DNA of 34,496 bases from assembly GCF_000524475.1 (NCBI RefSeq), contig NZ_BAVQ01000011.1, positions 1 to 34,496 of the forward strand, given 5' to 3'. This document shows, piece by piece, positions 14,327 to 22,182 of this stretch. The notes beneath the pieces are model-generated. The model was not told the origin of the DNA and did not search any database. It worked only from the letters and a program-made list of their open reading frames with translations. Every line of letters starts with the position of its first letter. Position 1 is the first letter of the stretch. A program made the position numbers and the translations under genes. This DNA comes from Tomitella biformata AHU 1821 (GTDB lineage Bacteria > Actinomycetota > Actinomycetes > Mycobacteriales > Mycobacteriaceae).

Positions 14327-15162
14327 GTGATTCTCCTTCGGATCAGGGCGCTGCCCTGGTCGATCACCGTGACGAGCACGATGATGCAGATGATGATGGC
14401 GCTGAGGTGGCCGTAGTCGTACATGCGCATGGCGGTGGTGAGCTCGAGCCCGATCCCGCCGGCGCCGACCATGCCGAGGATCGTCGCGCCCCGCACGTTG
14501 CCCTCGAAGAGGACCAGCGTGTACGAGACGAGCAGCGGGGCGGCCTGGGGCAGGACGCCGTATTGGATGGTCTGGCGCTTCGACGCGCCGACGGCCTGCA
14601 TCGCGGTGACGGGGCCGCGGTCGACGGACTCCATCGCCTCGGCGAAGATCTTGCCGATCGAGCCGATGGAACCGAGCGTCATGGCGAGGATGCCGGCGAA
14701 GGGGCCGAGCCCGACAGCCGAGACGAACATCAGCGCGAACACGAGGTCCGGCACCGAGCGGATGATGTTCATCAGCCAGCGCGCCGGGTAGTAGAGCCAC
14801 TTCGGCGCGATGTTGGAGGCCGCGGCGAACGCGACGAACAGCGAGAGGACCGTGCCGAGGACGGTGCCGACGATCGCCATCTGGAGGGTCTCGATGAGCA
14901 GGTCGACGATCTTGCCGAACTTCGAGAAGTCGGGCGGGAACAGCCGCGAGAGGAACTCGGCCATGTTCACCGAGCCCTCGCCCAGCTTGAGGAAGTTGAA
15001 CTGTGCGCCGTTGAAGGACCAGAGCAGCACCAGGATCGCGACGACTACCCCGATCTGGAACCGGGCGCGCGGGACCTTGACGGCGCGTTCGAGGCGGGCG
15101 CGGTCGTCGGCGGACAGCGACGGCGTCGCCGGCTCGTGTCGGGCACGGTCAGTGGTTTTCAT
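14323..15162 (-). CDS. phnE: PhnE-type ABC transporter permease
   Basis: This is an integral membrane permease of 279 residues. The first helix (VVVAILVLLWSFN) is followed by a periplasmic stretch typical of PhnE (FPPDFSKFGKIVDLLIETLQ) and then by the binding-protein-dependent permease domain. The EAA-type cytoplasmic loop is AMESVDRGPVTAMQAVGASK followed by QTIQYGVLPQA, which docks on the ATPase. About six helices are visible. I chose the ATG at 15162 because of GGGGAGG just upstream; it overlaps phnC by 14 bases. With phnC and phnD it forms a complete importer for phosphonate, phosphite or an organophosphate. Confidence 0.9.
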   Translation of the reverse strand: MKTTDRARHEPATPSLSADDRARLERAVKVPRARFQIGVVVAILVLLWSFNGAQFNFLKLGEGSVNMAEFLSRLFPPDFSKFGKIVDLLIETLQMAIVGTVLGTVLSLFVAFAAASNIAPKWLYYPARWLMNIIRSVPDLVFALMFVSAVGLGPFAGILAMTLGSIGSIGKIFAEAMESVDRGPVTAMQAVGASKRQTIQYGVLPQAAPLLVSYTLVLFEGNVRGATILGMVGAGGIGLELTTAMRMYDYGHLSAIIICIIVLVTVIDQGSALIRRRIT

Positions 15163-15985
15163 CCGGTGCCTCCCCATCGTCGTAGAGGACGGCGAGCGCG
15201 TCGGCGTCGAGGTCGGGGGTGGGCGCGGAGACGAGCATCTGGCCGTGCCGGAGCCCGACGATGCGGTCGCTGTGCTTGAGCGCGAGGGGTAGCACATGCA
15301 GGCTGACCAGCACGGGGATGCTGTCCTCGGTCGCGATCTCGCGCAGCAGGTCCAGCACCGAGGACGCGAGCTTGGGGTCCAGCGACGCGACGGGCTCGTC
15401 GGCGAGGATGACGCGCGGCCGTTGCATGAGCGCCCGGGCGATCGCGACGCGCTGCTGCTGCCCGCCGGAGAGCGAGCGCGCGGGGGCCTTCGCCTTGTCG
15501 ACGATGCCGACCCGCTCAAGCAGGTGCATCGCCCGCTGCCGGTCCGCGCTCGAGAAGCTGCCGGCGATATTGATCCGGCCCGCGTTGTGCAGCCCGCCGG
15601 TGAGGACGTTGGTGAGCACGCTCATCCGGGAGATGAGGTTGAACTGCTGGAAGATCTGGCCGACCTCCGAGCGGAGGGTGCGTAACTCGCCGCTGGCCAG
15701 GTTGGTCACGTCGTGGCCCGCGACGCGGACGGACCCGCCGGCGATGTCCGCGAATCCGGTCAGGCTTTTCATCAGCGTGGACTTGCCGGAGCCCGACGCC
15801 CCGAGCAGCGCCACCATCTCGCCGGGGAACAGGTCGAGGTCGACGCCGTCGAGGACCACGTGCTCGTCGTAGGCGACGCGGAGGCCGCGCACCGTCACCA
15901 GCGGGAGGGACCGCCGAATCTCGGCTGGACTCGGGAGGATGACCCGGTCGGGGCTGCTCGCACCAGTGCTGATCGCCGCGGTCAC
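15149..15985 (-). CDS. phnC: PhnC-type ABC transporter ATP-binding protein
   Basis: This 278-residue cytoplasmic ATPase has Walker A GASGSGKST (residues 62-70), the Q-loop QIFQQFNLISRMSVLTNVL typical of PhnC, the signature LSGGQQQRVAIARAL, and Walker B VILADEPVASLDP. The switch His is in LVSLHVLPLAL. An unusual 30-residue N-terminal extension precedes the domain. The GTG at 15985 overlaps the phnD stop (GTGA), so all three transporter parts are translationally coupled. Confidence 0.92.
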   Translation of the reverse strand: MTAAISTGASSPDRVILPSPAEIRRSLPLVTVRGLRVAYDEHVVLDGVDLDLFPGEMVALLGASGSGKSTLMKSLTGFADIAGGSVRVAGHDVTNLASGELRTLRSEVGQIFQQFNLISRMSVLTNVLTGGLHNAGRINIAGSFSSADRQRAMHLLERVGIVDKAKAPARSLSGGQQQRVAIARALMQRPRVILADEPVASLDPKLASSVLDLLREIATEDSIPVLVSLHVLPLALKHSDRIVGLRHGQMLVSAPTPDLDADALAVLYDDGEAPDENH

Positions 15986-16881
15986 TTGAGGTCCTCGAGC
16001 TTGACGCCCGCGACCTCGGCGATGGCGGCGAACGAGGAGAACATGCTGGGCTCGGGCGCGAAGACGACGTCGAGCCCGGTGAAGCTGCTCAGCGCGCCGA
16101 GCTCCTCGGCGTTCTCAGGGGAGAACACCTTCGGGATCGCGGTCTCGAGGAGCGTGCGGGTCTCCTCGTCCAGGGTCTGACGCGCGAGCACGGTGCCGGT
16201 GACGGCCATCGAGGGGCTCTGCCCGATCCCGCGCCACTCGCCGTCCGCGAACGGGAACGCCGGCGCGCCCATCTCCGTCAGCACGATCGCCGTGCACGCC
16301 GCGTCGACCTGTCCCTGCTCGAGCGCCGCGAAGCTGCCGTCGTGGCCGCCGGCGAAGATGGCCTCGTAGTCGACGTCCTGCGTGAGCCCGGCCTGGTCGA
16401 GCATGTAGACGGGCATGAAGTAGCCCGAGCTGGAGCCCTGATCGGCGAAGGCCACCGTCTTGCCCCTGAGGTCTTCGAGCTTTTTCTCCGGCGAGCCGTC
16501 CAGCACGACGCACGTCGAGACGGGGGTGTCCTTGCCCTTCCAGGCCAGGAGCGCGTCCACCTTGCCGGTGTTGACCGCCAGGGCCGACGGGAAGCCGCTC
16601 ATGATGCCGATGTCGACGTGGTCGGCGCGGATGGCTTCGACGACGCTGAGGTAGTCGGGCACATCCGCTATCTCGACTTTGCGTCCGGTCTCCTTCTCGA
16701 GGAGCGTCGCCAGCGCGTCCACGGGGTTGGCCTGCGTCGGGTCGTCCGAGATGGGCGGCATGGCGATGGTGATCGTCACGTCGGCTGGCGACGCGGATTC
16801 GGAGCCTGATGCCTGGCAACCGGTGATGGCGAGCGCGATGATGCCGAACATTCCTACTGCCGGCAGGGTGAAGCGGCGCAT
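15982..16881 (-). CDS. phnD: PhnD-type substrate-binding lipoprotein
   Basis: This 299-residue binding protein has a lipoprotein signal peptide with lipobox ITGC (Cys22), so it is anchored on the outer face of the cytoplasmic membrane. The body matches the phosphate/phosphite/phosphonate-binding group. It contains ADHVDIGIMSGFPSALAV, then the ligand-binding loop DQGSSSGYFMPVYML, where the Ser-Ser-Gly run caps the phosphonate group in known members, then FAGGHDGSFAALEQGQVDA. It is the first gene of the operon, and the 225-base gap to the divergent FAD monooxygenase holds its promoter. The exact ligand (phosphonate, phosphite, hypophosphite or a phosphate ester) cannot be read from the sequence. 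Confidence 0.9.
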   Translation of the reverse strand: MRRFTLPAVGMFGIIALAITGCQASGSESASPADVTITIAMPPISDDPTQANPVDALATLLEKETGRKVEIADVPDYLSVVEAIRADHVDIGIMSGFPSALAVNTGKVDALLAWKGKDTPVSTCVVLDGSPEKKLEDLRGKTVAFADQGSSSGYFMPVYMLDQAGLTQDVDYEAIFAGGHDGSFAALEQGQVDAACTAIVLTEMGAPAFPFADGEWRGIGQSPSMAVTGTVLARQTLDEETRTLLETAIPKVFSPENAEELGALSSFTGLDVVFAPEPSMFSSFAAIAEVAGVKLEDLK

Positions 16882-17106
16882 GATGGCCTTTCGAGCTGAG
16901 GGGGAATTTCGGGAACGCCCTTACTCAAACTCACCGAGGTGTCTGGCAATTACGAGAACGCCGGACTGCGAATTGAATGCCAGATGAACAATTGGCGCGG
17001 AGGAATCGTTCTGGGCCAAGGATTGTGGCCAAAGGCCTGACCGCAGGACGGCCGCGGAGGATACTGCCCTCTAAGCGTAAATTGATCATCGACGGGTGGT
17101 TCGCAC

Positions 17107-18726
17107 ATGGCCAGCACGGATGTTCTCATCGCGGGCGGCGGCCCGGTCGGACTGACGGCGGCGATCGAACTGCGCCAGCGCGGGGTGCGGGTTCGCGTCG
17201 TCGACCCGCTGCTGACGCCGCCGCAGTACGCGAAAGCCGTGGGCGTGCAGCCTCGCACCCTTGAGGTGTTCGAGGGGATGGGCGTGCTGCGCCAGGTGCT
17301 CGACGCGGCCATCCAGATGCGTGGTCAGATCGTCTACGTCAACGGCGAGCGGGTCGCCCAGATGGACCTGACCCTGCCGGCCGACGTGCCGTTCGGCTTC
17401 ACCGCAATTCCGCAGTATGAGACCGAGGGGATCCTGCGGGGCCGTCTCGCCTCGATGGATGTGCAGATCGAGCGGGGCGTCGCGCTGGCCTCGTTCGAGC
17501 AGGACGCCAACGGGGTGCGCGCCACGCTGACCGGCCCCGGCAGCGACGAGATCGTCGAGGCGCAGTACCTCGTCGGCTGCGACGGCGCCCACAGCGTCAC
17601 CCGCAAGACGCTCGGATTGTCGTTTGAGGGCGGGGCGTTCGCGGAGCAGTACATGCTCGGCGATGTCGAGGTCGACTGGTCTCAGCCGATCGGCTACGGA
17701 ATCAGGGCGATGCACCAGGTGGACGGCGTGACGGATGACCTGCTGGTCTGCATCCCGCTCCCTGGCCGCGGCCGCTACCGGATGTCGATGCTGGTGCCCG
17801 AGGACCTCTCGGCCGCGCCGAAGTCCGACGGGGATCAGGTTCAGCACGGGTTCGAGGGCGCCCGCAAACCCGAGCTCTCGCATCTCCAGGCCGTCCTCGA
17901 TCGGTTGTCGCCCGAGCCGACCACCGCGCGCAACCTGCGCTGGTCCTCCGTCTTCCGGATCAGCCATCGCATCGTTGACAGTTACGGGCGGGATCGGGTC
18001 TTCGTGGCCGGGGACGCCGCGCATATCCATCCCCCGACCGGAGCGCAGGGGATGAACACCGGCATCCAGGACGCGCACAACCTGGCGTGGAAGCTGGCCC
18101 TCGCCGTGAAAGGCCAAGCGGCAGAAGGCTTGTTGCCGAGCTACGACGCCGAACGCCGCCCGGTGGGTGAGGAGGTCGTGGGCCGGACGGTGCGCGCCGC
18201 GCGCGAGGGCATCGGCGCCGGCTCCGACGACCCGGACCACATCATCCGCCGCGAGGCGCAGTTGCTGATCGACTACGCCGACAGCCCCATTCTCGGCGAC
18301 GCCGCCGAGGTGGGGACGCTGTTGCGTCCGGGCGTGCGCGCGCCCGACGCCACCGGGCTGCGGCGCGACGCCGTCACCTCCCCGCTCCGGCTGTACTCCC
18401 AGCTAGACCGGCTGCGGCACACCATGGTGATCCACACCGGCGCCCGCACCGGACTCGACGAGGTCCGCGCGGCGGAAAGTCTCGCGGCGCAGGCGCGCAT
18501 CGCTGCGCAGGGGGAGCTGGACGTGTATCTCGTTGTCGCGGCGGATGCGGTCGCGCCCGACACCGTGCTGCCCGTGCTCCGCGACGCGGGCGGGGACTTC
18601 GCCGGCGCGTACGGTGCGGTGGACCGGTCGCTGTTTGTCATTCGCCCCGATGGGTACCTGGGGCACGCGCAGCCGGGGGTGGACGGGGCCGCGTTGCTCG
18701 GCTATCTCGGGAGGACATTTCGGTGA
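17107..18726 (+). CDS. FAD-dependent aromatic monooxygenase (PheA/TfdB type)
   Basis: This 539-residue single-component flavoprotein monooxygenase has the FAD-binding GGGPVGLTAAIEL at the N-terminus, the DG motif in VGCDGAHSVTRKTLG, and the GD motif in VAGDAAHIHPPTGAQGMNT. A thioredoxin-like C-terminal domain from about residue 430 is typical of phenol hydroxylase relatives. Such enzymes use NAD(P)H and oxygen to hydroxylate phenolic rings, or modify polyketides. It stands alone: no ring-cleavage genes adjoin it, and it is divergent from phnD. The substrate is therefore open. A long minus-strand open frame opposite it (17086-18240) is only a shadow. Confidence 0.88.
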   Translation: MASTDVLIAGGGPVGLTAAIELRQRGVRVRVVDPLLTPPQYAKAVGVQPRTLEVFEGMGVLRQVLDAAIQMRGQIVYVNGERVAQMDLTLPADVPFGFTAIPQYETEGILRGRLASMDVQIERGVALASFEQDANGVRATLTGPGSDEIVEAQYLVGCDGAHSVTRKTLGLSFEGGAFAEQYMLGDVEVDWSQPIGYGIRAMHQVDGVTDDLLVCIPLPGRGRYRMSMLVPEDLSAAPKSDGDQVQHGFEGARKPELSHLQAVLDRLSPEPTTARNLRWSSVFRISHRIVDSYGRDRVFVAGDAAHIHPPTGAQGMNTGIQDAHNLAWKLALAVKGQAAEGLLPSYDAERRPVGEEVVGRTVRAAREGIGAGSDDPDHIIRREAQLLIDYADSPILGDAAEVGTLLRPGVRAPDATGLRRDAVTSPLRLYSQLDRLRHTMVIHTGARTGLDEVRAAESLAAQARIAAQGELDVYLVVAADAVAPDTVLPVLRDAGGDFAGAYGAVDRSLFVIRPDGYLGHAQPGVDGAALLGYLGRTFR

Positions 18727-18733
18727 GCCGGTT

Positions 18734-18838
18734 CTACATGTCCCAGTAGGCTGTCGCCGCCATGGCCCGGCCGCCGTCCCAGGCGTTGGGCAGCTGCAGC
18801 GGGGTGTTGGCATGGTGGAGGTCTCGAAAAGTGGTCAT
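18734..18838 (-). pseudogene. isocitrate lyase/PEP mutase-family protein, 34-codon stub
   Basis: The minus strand from ATG 18838 reads FRDLHHANTPLQLPNAWDGG and AMAATAYW before a stop at 18734. Proteins of the isocitrate lyase/PEP mutase family begin with this pattern: FR.LH...TPL.LPNAWD.GSA. Intact members have about 250-280 residues, and the (beta/alpha)8 barrel with its metal-binding Asp and active-site Cys loop is entirely missing. No ribosome site is seen. The stop falls eight bases past the monooxygenase gene, so the deletion that created the stub probably ended near the present 18734. Confidence 0.55.
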
Positions 18839-18972
18839 GTTCGACGGGACAAGCGATAGTGGGCCATGAGCGGGGCCTTGTGACATCGAATAGACCGGCG
18901 CCCGCGACGTAGACACAATCGTCGTGGGGCATGGTTTTCCGCCTCGCCGGAGGAGCTGGAAAAGAGGATGTA

Positions 18973-20088
18973 ATGCCCATGAAGGCGCATGACGGGACGC
19001 TGGCCCGCCGAAGCGGACTGTTCGGTCCGCGTGCCGCCGCCGCATCGCCCAGCCCGTCTGGGACGACTCGGCGGACTCGGTACCTGATCGATGGACGGCT
19101 GTCGCCGGCCCCACGCGCCGCGACCATCGGGGAGGCCCTGGAGTTCGCTCACGAAGAGCCGGACCGAATGGCCTTGTGCCTCTTTCCCTCTCCCAGCCCA
19201 GCGGATGTCGACGAGCTCGCCGAGGCGTGGGAACTGCACCCGATCCTCACCGAGGATTTGCGGCACGGGGGCCAGCGTCCGAAGTTGGAGCGGTACGGCG
19301 ATGTCCTGTTCGTGGTGGTGCGTTCGGCGCGGTACGTCGATGAGAGGGAGGACGTCGACTTCTCCGAGTTCCATGTTCTGGTGCGGCCCCGCGCGATAGC
19401 GGTGCTCTGCCAGGACGGTCGTTGGATCGACGGCACCGACGACAGCACGCTTCCCGAGAGCGATGACGATGTCGTGGCGAGCGGCGAGGCCACGCTGTTG
19501 AGTGACGAGCACCTGCTCCGTCTCGGCCCCGAAGCGGTGCTCTACCGTCTGCTCGACGCCGTCGTGGATGGATACACGCCGGTGCTGCACGGGCTCACCA
19601 TCGACAAGGAGGAGATCGAGCGGCAGGTCTTCAGCGGCGACGCGGCGGCCACGGAGCGGATCTATCGCCTCAGCCAGGAGGTTATCGATCTGCAGCACGC
19701 GACGTCCTCCCTGGCTAGCGTGCTCGTGGCGCTCCGAGAGGGCTTTGGCCGGTATGCGATCCCGGAGCCGCTGCAGGCGCATCTGCAGGACGTGTCCGAT
19801 CACCTCACCCGGGTGCAGACTGAGGTCCTCGAGCTTCGACATGCCCTCTCCCAGATCCTGCAGGTCAACGGGACGCTGGTGTCCCAGCGGCAGAACGAGG
19901 ACATGAAGAAGATCTCGGGCTGGGCCGCAATCCTGTTCGCCCCCACCCTTATCGGCGCGATCTACGGCATGAACTTCGACAGCATGCCGGAACTGCATTG
20001 GACGTACGGGTATCCGCTCGCGATCGGAGCGATGGCGCTCCTGGCCGTCGCGCTGTATGTCGTGTTCAAGCGAAAAAAGTGGATGTGA
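18973..20088 (+). CDS. corA: CorA-family magnesium/divalent metal transporter
   Basis: This 371-residue protein has the CorA plan: an acidic N-terminal cytoplasmic domain, a long helical region (ATERIYRLSQEVIDLQHATS), and two C-terminal transmembrane helices. The signature YGMNF comes after the first (AAILFAPTLIGAI), followed by the second helix and a basic tail FKRKKWM. The loop after GMN is acidic, as needed to attract Mg2+. It acts as a pentamer in the membrane. I place the start at ATG 18973 because AGAGG lies five bases before it; a GTG-led frame 42 bases upstream would lack a ribosome site. Confidence 0.9.
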   Translation: MPMKAHDGTLARRSGLFGPRAAAASPSPSGTTRRTRYLIDGRLSPAPRAATIGEALEFAHEEPDRMALCLFPSPSPADVDELAEAWELHPILTEDLRHGGQRPKLERYGDVLFVVVRSARYVDEREDVDFSEFHVLVRPRAIAVLCQDGRWIDGTDDSTLPESDDDVVASGEATLLSDEHLLRLGPEAVLYRLLDAVVDGYTPVLHGLTIDKEEIERQVFSGDAAATERIYRLSQEVIDLQHATSSLASVLVALREGFGRYAIPEPLQAHLQDVSDHLTRVQTEVLELRHALSQILQVNGTLVSQRQNEDMKKISGWAAILFAPTLIGAIYGMNFDSMPELHWTYGYPLAIGAMALLAVALYVVFKRKKWM

Positions 20089-20177
20089 CCGAATAGGACC
20101 GCCGGGCCTCACCTGGGCCGATCCGATACCGTGGGCCCACTAGATGCTCGACAGCCCTCCCGGAAGGACCCGTCCTA

Positions 20178-20723
20178 GTGGACACCACCCCGCAGAACCT
20201 GGACCGCGAGGTCGACGACACCGGCACCCGGCCCCCCAAATCCGGCTCGTCGAGCGCCGACCGGCCCGTTGACGAGGTGCTGTTCGAGGGCCGCACGCAC
20301 CCCAAGATCCTGTTCAAGCCCGGCATCTGGTCGCTGGTGCTCATCGCGGTCATCGTCTTGGACTTCATCTTCGTGCCCGGCGACTGGCTCTCGGGTGGAG
20401 TGCGTTACGCGATCCTCGGCCTCGCGGTCCTCACGCTGCTCGTGCTGGCCGTGGTGCCGGTGCTGCAGTGGAGCCGCGGCCGGCACACAGTCACCGCCCG
20501 GCAGCTCGTCGTCTCCTCCGGGATCTTGTACCGGACCAGCAAGACCGTGCCGATCAGCCGCATCACGTCCGTCGACTTCGAGCAGGGCATCTTGGACCGG
20601 ATCTTCGGCTGTGGCTCGCTGATCGTGAACGACGCGTCCGCGAACCAGCCGCTGCGCTTCCACGACGTGAGCTCAGTGAAGCAGGTGCAGGACACGCTGA
20701 ACGAGCTCATTCACGCCCAGTGA
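20178..20723 (+). CDS. membrane-anchored bacterial PH-domain protein (YdbS-like)
   Basis: This 181-residue protein has a polar, Pro/Ser-rich N-terminus, two adjacent transmembrane helices at about residues 47-67 and 75-95 (IWSLVLIAVIVLDFIFV, then AILGLAVLTLLVLAVVPVL), and a C-terminal bacterial PH-like domain. That domain carries HTVTARQLVVSSGILYRTSK and VPISRITSVDFEQGILDRIF. This arrangement is that of YdbS/YdbT-like proteins, for which no activity is established in actinobacteria. The GTG at 20178 follows GGAAGGA. The gene sits 90 bases after corA in the same direction and may be cotranscribed with it. Confidence 0.82.
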   Translation: MDTTPQNLDREVDDTGTRPPKSGSSSADRPVDEVLFEGRTHPKILFKPGIWSLVLIAVIVLDFIFVPGDWLSGGVRYAILGLAVLTLLVLAVVPVLQWSRGRHTVTARQLVVSSGILYRTSKTVPISRITSVDFEQGILDRIFGCGSLIVNDASANQPLRFHDVSSVKQVQDTLNELIHAQ

Positions 20724-20737
20724 GCGCCATCCTGCGA

Positions 20738-20791
20738 CATCACGCGGACGGGCCCCGGACATCGGTGAACGTCGCCTCGAGCACGCGCAGG
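20738..20791 (-). repeat. partial, internally deleted copy of the 21209 gene 3' end
   Basis: Bases 20738-20758 match 21207-21227 (CATCACGCGGACGG core), and 20759-20791 match 21297-21330 (TCGGTGAACGTCGCCTCGAG core). The 69 bases between those blocks in the full gene are missing here. It is a remnant of a duplicated methyltransferase gene. Confidence 0.7.
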
Positions 20792-20936
20792 ATCAGGTGG
20801 TTGTAAGTAACTGCGGGCACCACGCGAAAACGCGCGCCGACGTAGCGGCTATGGCACAGTCAGCGGTGAGCCACTTCCTCATCCTTTCGTTCCACCCGGG
20901 GACGCTGGGGAGTGGTCATGAAACTAGGAGCGGCAC

Positions 20937-21092
20937 ATGATTACTCTTGGGATCATCCTTCTCGTGATCGGCTTCTTGATCAAGATTCCGATTCTGTGGA
21001 CCATCGGCATCATCTTGCTCGTGGTGGGCGCTGTGCTGTTCCTTCTCGGCGCTGCCGGCCGCGCGGTCGGTGGGCGCAAGCACTGGTATTGA
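20937..21092 (+). CDS. DUF6131-like mini membrane protein (51 aa)
   Basis: A 51-codon gene starts at ATG 20937, seven bases after AGGAG. It has two short hydrophobic helices separated by KIPILW: MITLGIILLVIGFLI first, then TIGIILLVVGAVLFLLG, with a basic aromatic tail (GGRKHWY). This is the pattern of the DUF6131 family found in mycolic-acid-containing actinobacteria, and its length is typical of it. It lies between two partial repeats of the methyltransferase gene. No role is known to me; it is probably an integral membrane protein. The clear ribosome site, full-length family pattern and lack of disruption make it a likely real gene. Confidence 0.75.
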   Translation: MITLGIILLVIGFLIKIPILWTIGIILLVVGAVLFLLGAAGRAVGGRKHWY

Positions 21093-21208
21093 TATCGAGT
21101 CACCGCGGTTCTCTGGGCGGGGCGCGCCCACAGTTGGGCTTGCGACCCGCCCAGAGACCGGGATGACGGGGCCTTGGTATCAGCGTCGTTGGCGAGTGAC
21201 GCCATCCA

Positions 21209-21928
21209 TCACGCGGACGGGGCCCGGCCCAGGTAGACCGTGTTGGACGAGGTCCGCCCGGTGAGCGGGTTGGCGAATGGCACGACCTCCGCCCGGACGT
21301 CGGTGAACGTCGCCTCGAGCACACGCAGGAAGTCGCCGTCGGGCGGATCGTCCGACCATAGGGCGAAAACCCCGCCGGGGTGCAGCCTCGTGACGACCCG
21401 CGCGAGCCCGGCTCGATCGTAGAGATCGGCGTGGCTGGGGTTGAGGTGATGGCTGGGCGTGTGATCGATGTCGACGACCACGGCGTCCCAGCGCCGGCCG
21501 GGTGTCTCCGGGTCGAGCTCGCCCTCGTCTCGGAGGCCTGCGAAGAAGTCGCCGTGGACCAGGCGGCAGCGCGGATCGGCGGTTAGTTGAACGCCCGCGG
21601 GAATGAGGTGGTCACGGTGCCACTGGATGACCTCGGGGAGGGCATCCACGACGACGAGGCTGCGTACCCGTGGGTCGTCGAGGACTGCGAGGGCCGTGCA
21701 CCCGAGGCCCAATCCGCCGACGATCACGTCAAGCTCGTCCCCGTGGCAATCCGCCGTGGCGAGGTGGCCGAGCGCAATCTCGGCAACCGTGAACAGGCTG
21801 GACATCAAAAACTCATCGCCGAGCTTGATCTCGAGCAGGTCCTGCTTGGCGACCGGGTCCCAGCGCTCGCGTAAGACGAGCTCTCCCATGGGGGTCGGCT
21901 GGAAGTCGATCTCGCGGAATCGCGCCAT
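21209..21928 (-). CDS. spermidine-synthase-like methyltransferase-fold protein
   Basis: This 239-residue protein has a Rossmann fold with the glycine loop VIVGGLGLGCTALAVLDD, the acidic residue of the next strand in LVVVDALPEVIQWHR, and WDAVVVDIDHTPSHHLNPSH in the position of the spermidine synthase catalytic Asp loop. A GGVFALWSDDPPDGDFL block follows. It lacks the N-terminal beta-domain with the polyamine pocket in full, so it is better called a spermidine-synthase-like protein than a true SpeE. The ATG at 21928 follows AGGAGG. A partial copy of its 3' end lies at 20738-20791, downstream of it. Confidence 0.8.
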   Translation of the reverse strand: MARFREIDFQPTPMGELVLRERWDPVAKQDLLEIKLGDEFLMSSLFTVAEIALGHLATADCHGDELDVIVGGLGLGCTALAVLDDPRVRSLVVVDALPEVIQWHRDHLIPAGVQLTADPRCRLVHGDFFAGLRDEGELDPETPGRRWDAVVVDIDHTPSHHLNPSHADLYDRAGLARVVTRLHPGGVFALWSDDPPDGDFLRVLEATFTDVRAEVVPFANPLTGRTSSNTVYLGRAPSA

Positions 21929-22182
21929 AGGTCCTCCTGGATCGATGTGCTCGCAGTCTAGACGGGCCGGGGTCCCGCAGCCGTCATCGGCAACCGAGGG
22001 AGATTACGTTGCGGCACTCTTCAATCGGAGCCTGACCTGTTCCGCAGGATCCTGAACCCGGAGTTCGGGGCTGGCCCCGCCCGATCGGACGTATGCTCCG
22101 GCTAGTGGCACGTTCGGCCTGAACGCGACCACCATTTCGCGCCCCGTCGCGAACGGGAAGCGCCTCGTCTCCAGGAGGTCGC

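Noticed and set aside
13553-14416. Long plus-strand open frame opposite the phosphatase gene
   Set aside because: It is very rich in Gly, Asp and Val repeats typical of an antisense frame; the phosphatase P-loop and couplings are on the other strand.
17086-18240. Long minus-strand open frame opposite the FAD monooxygenase
   Set aside because: It is Arg- and His-rich, has no family motif, and mirrors a plus-strand gene with complete FAD motifs; such frames are common in high-GC DNA.
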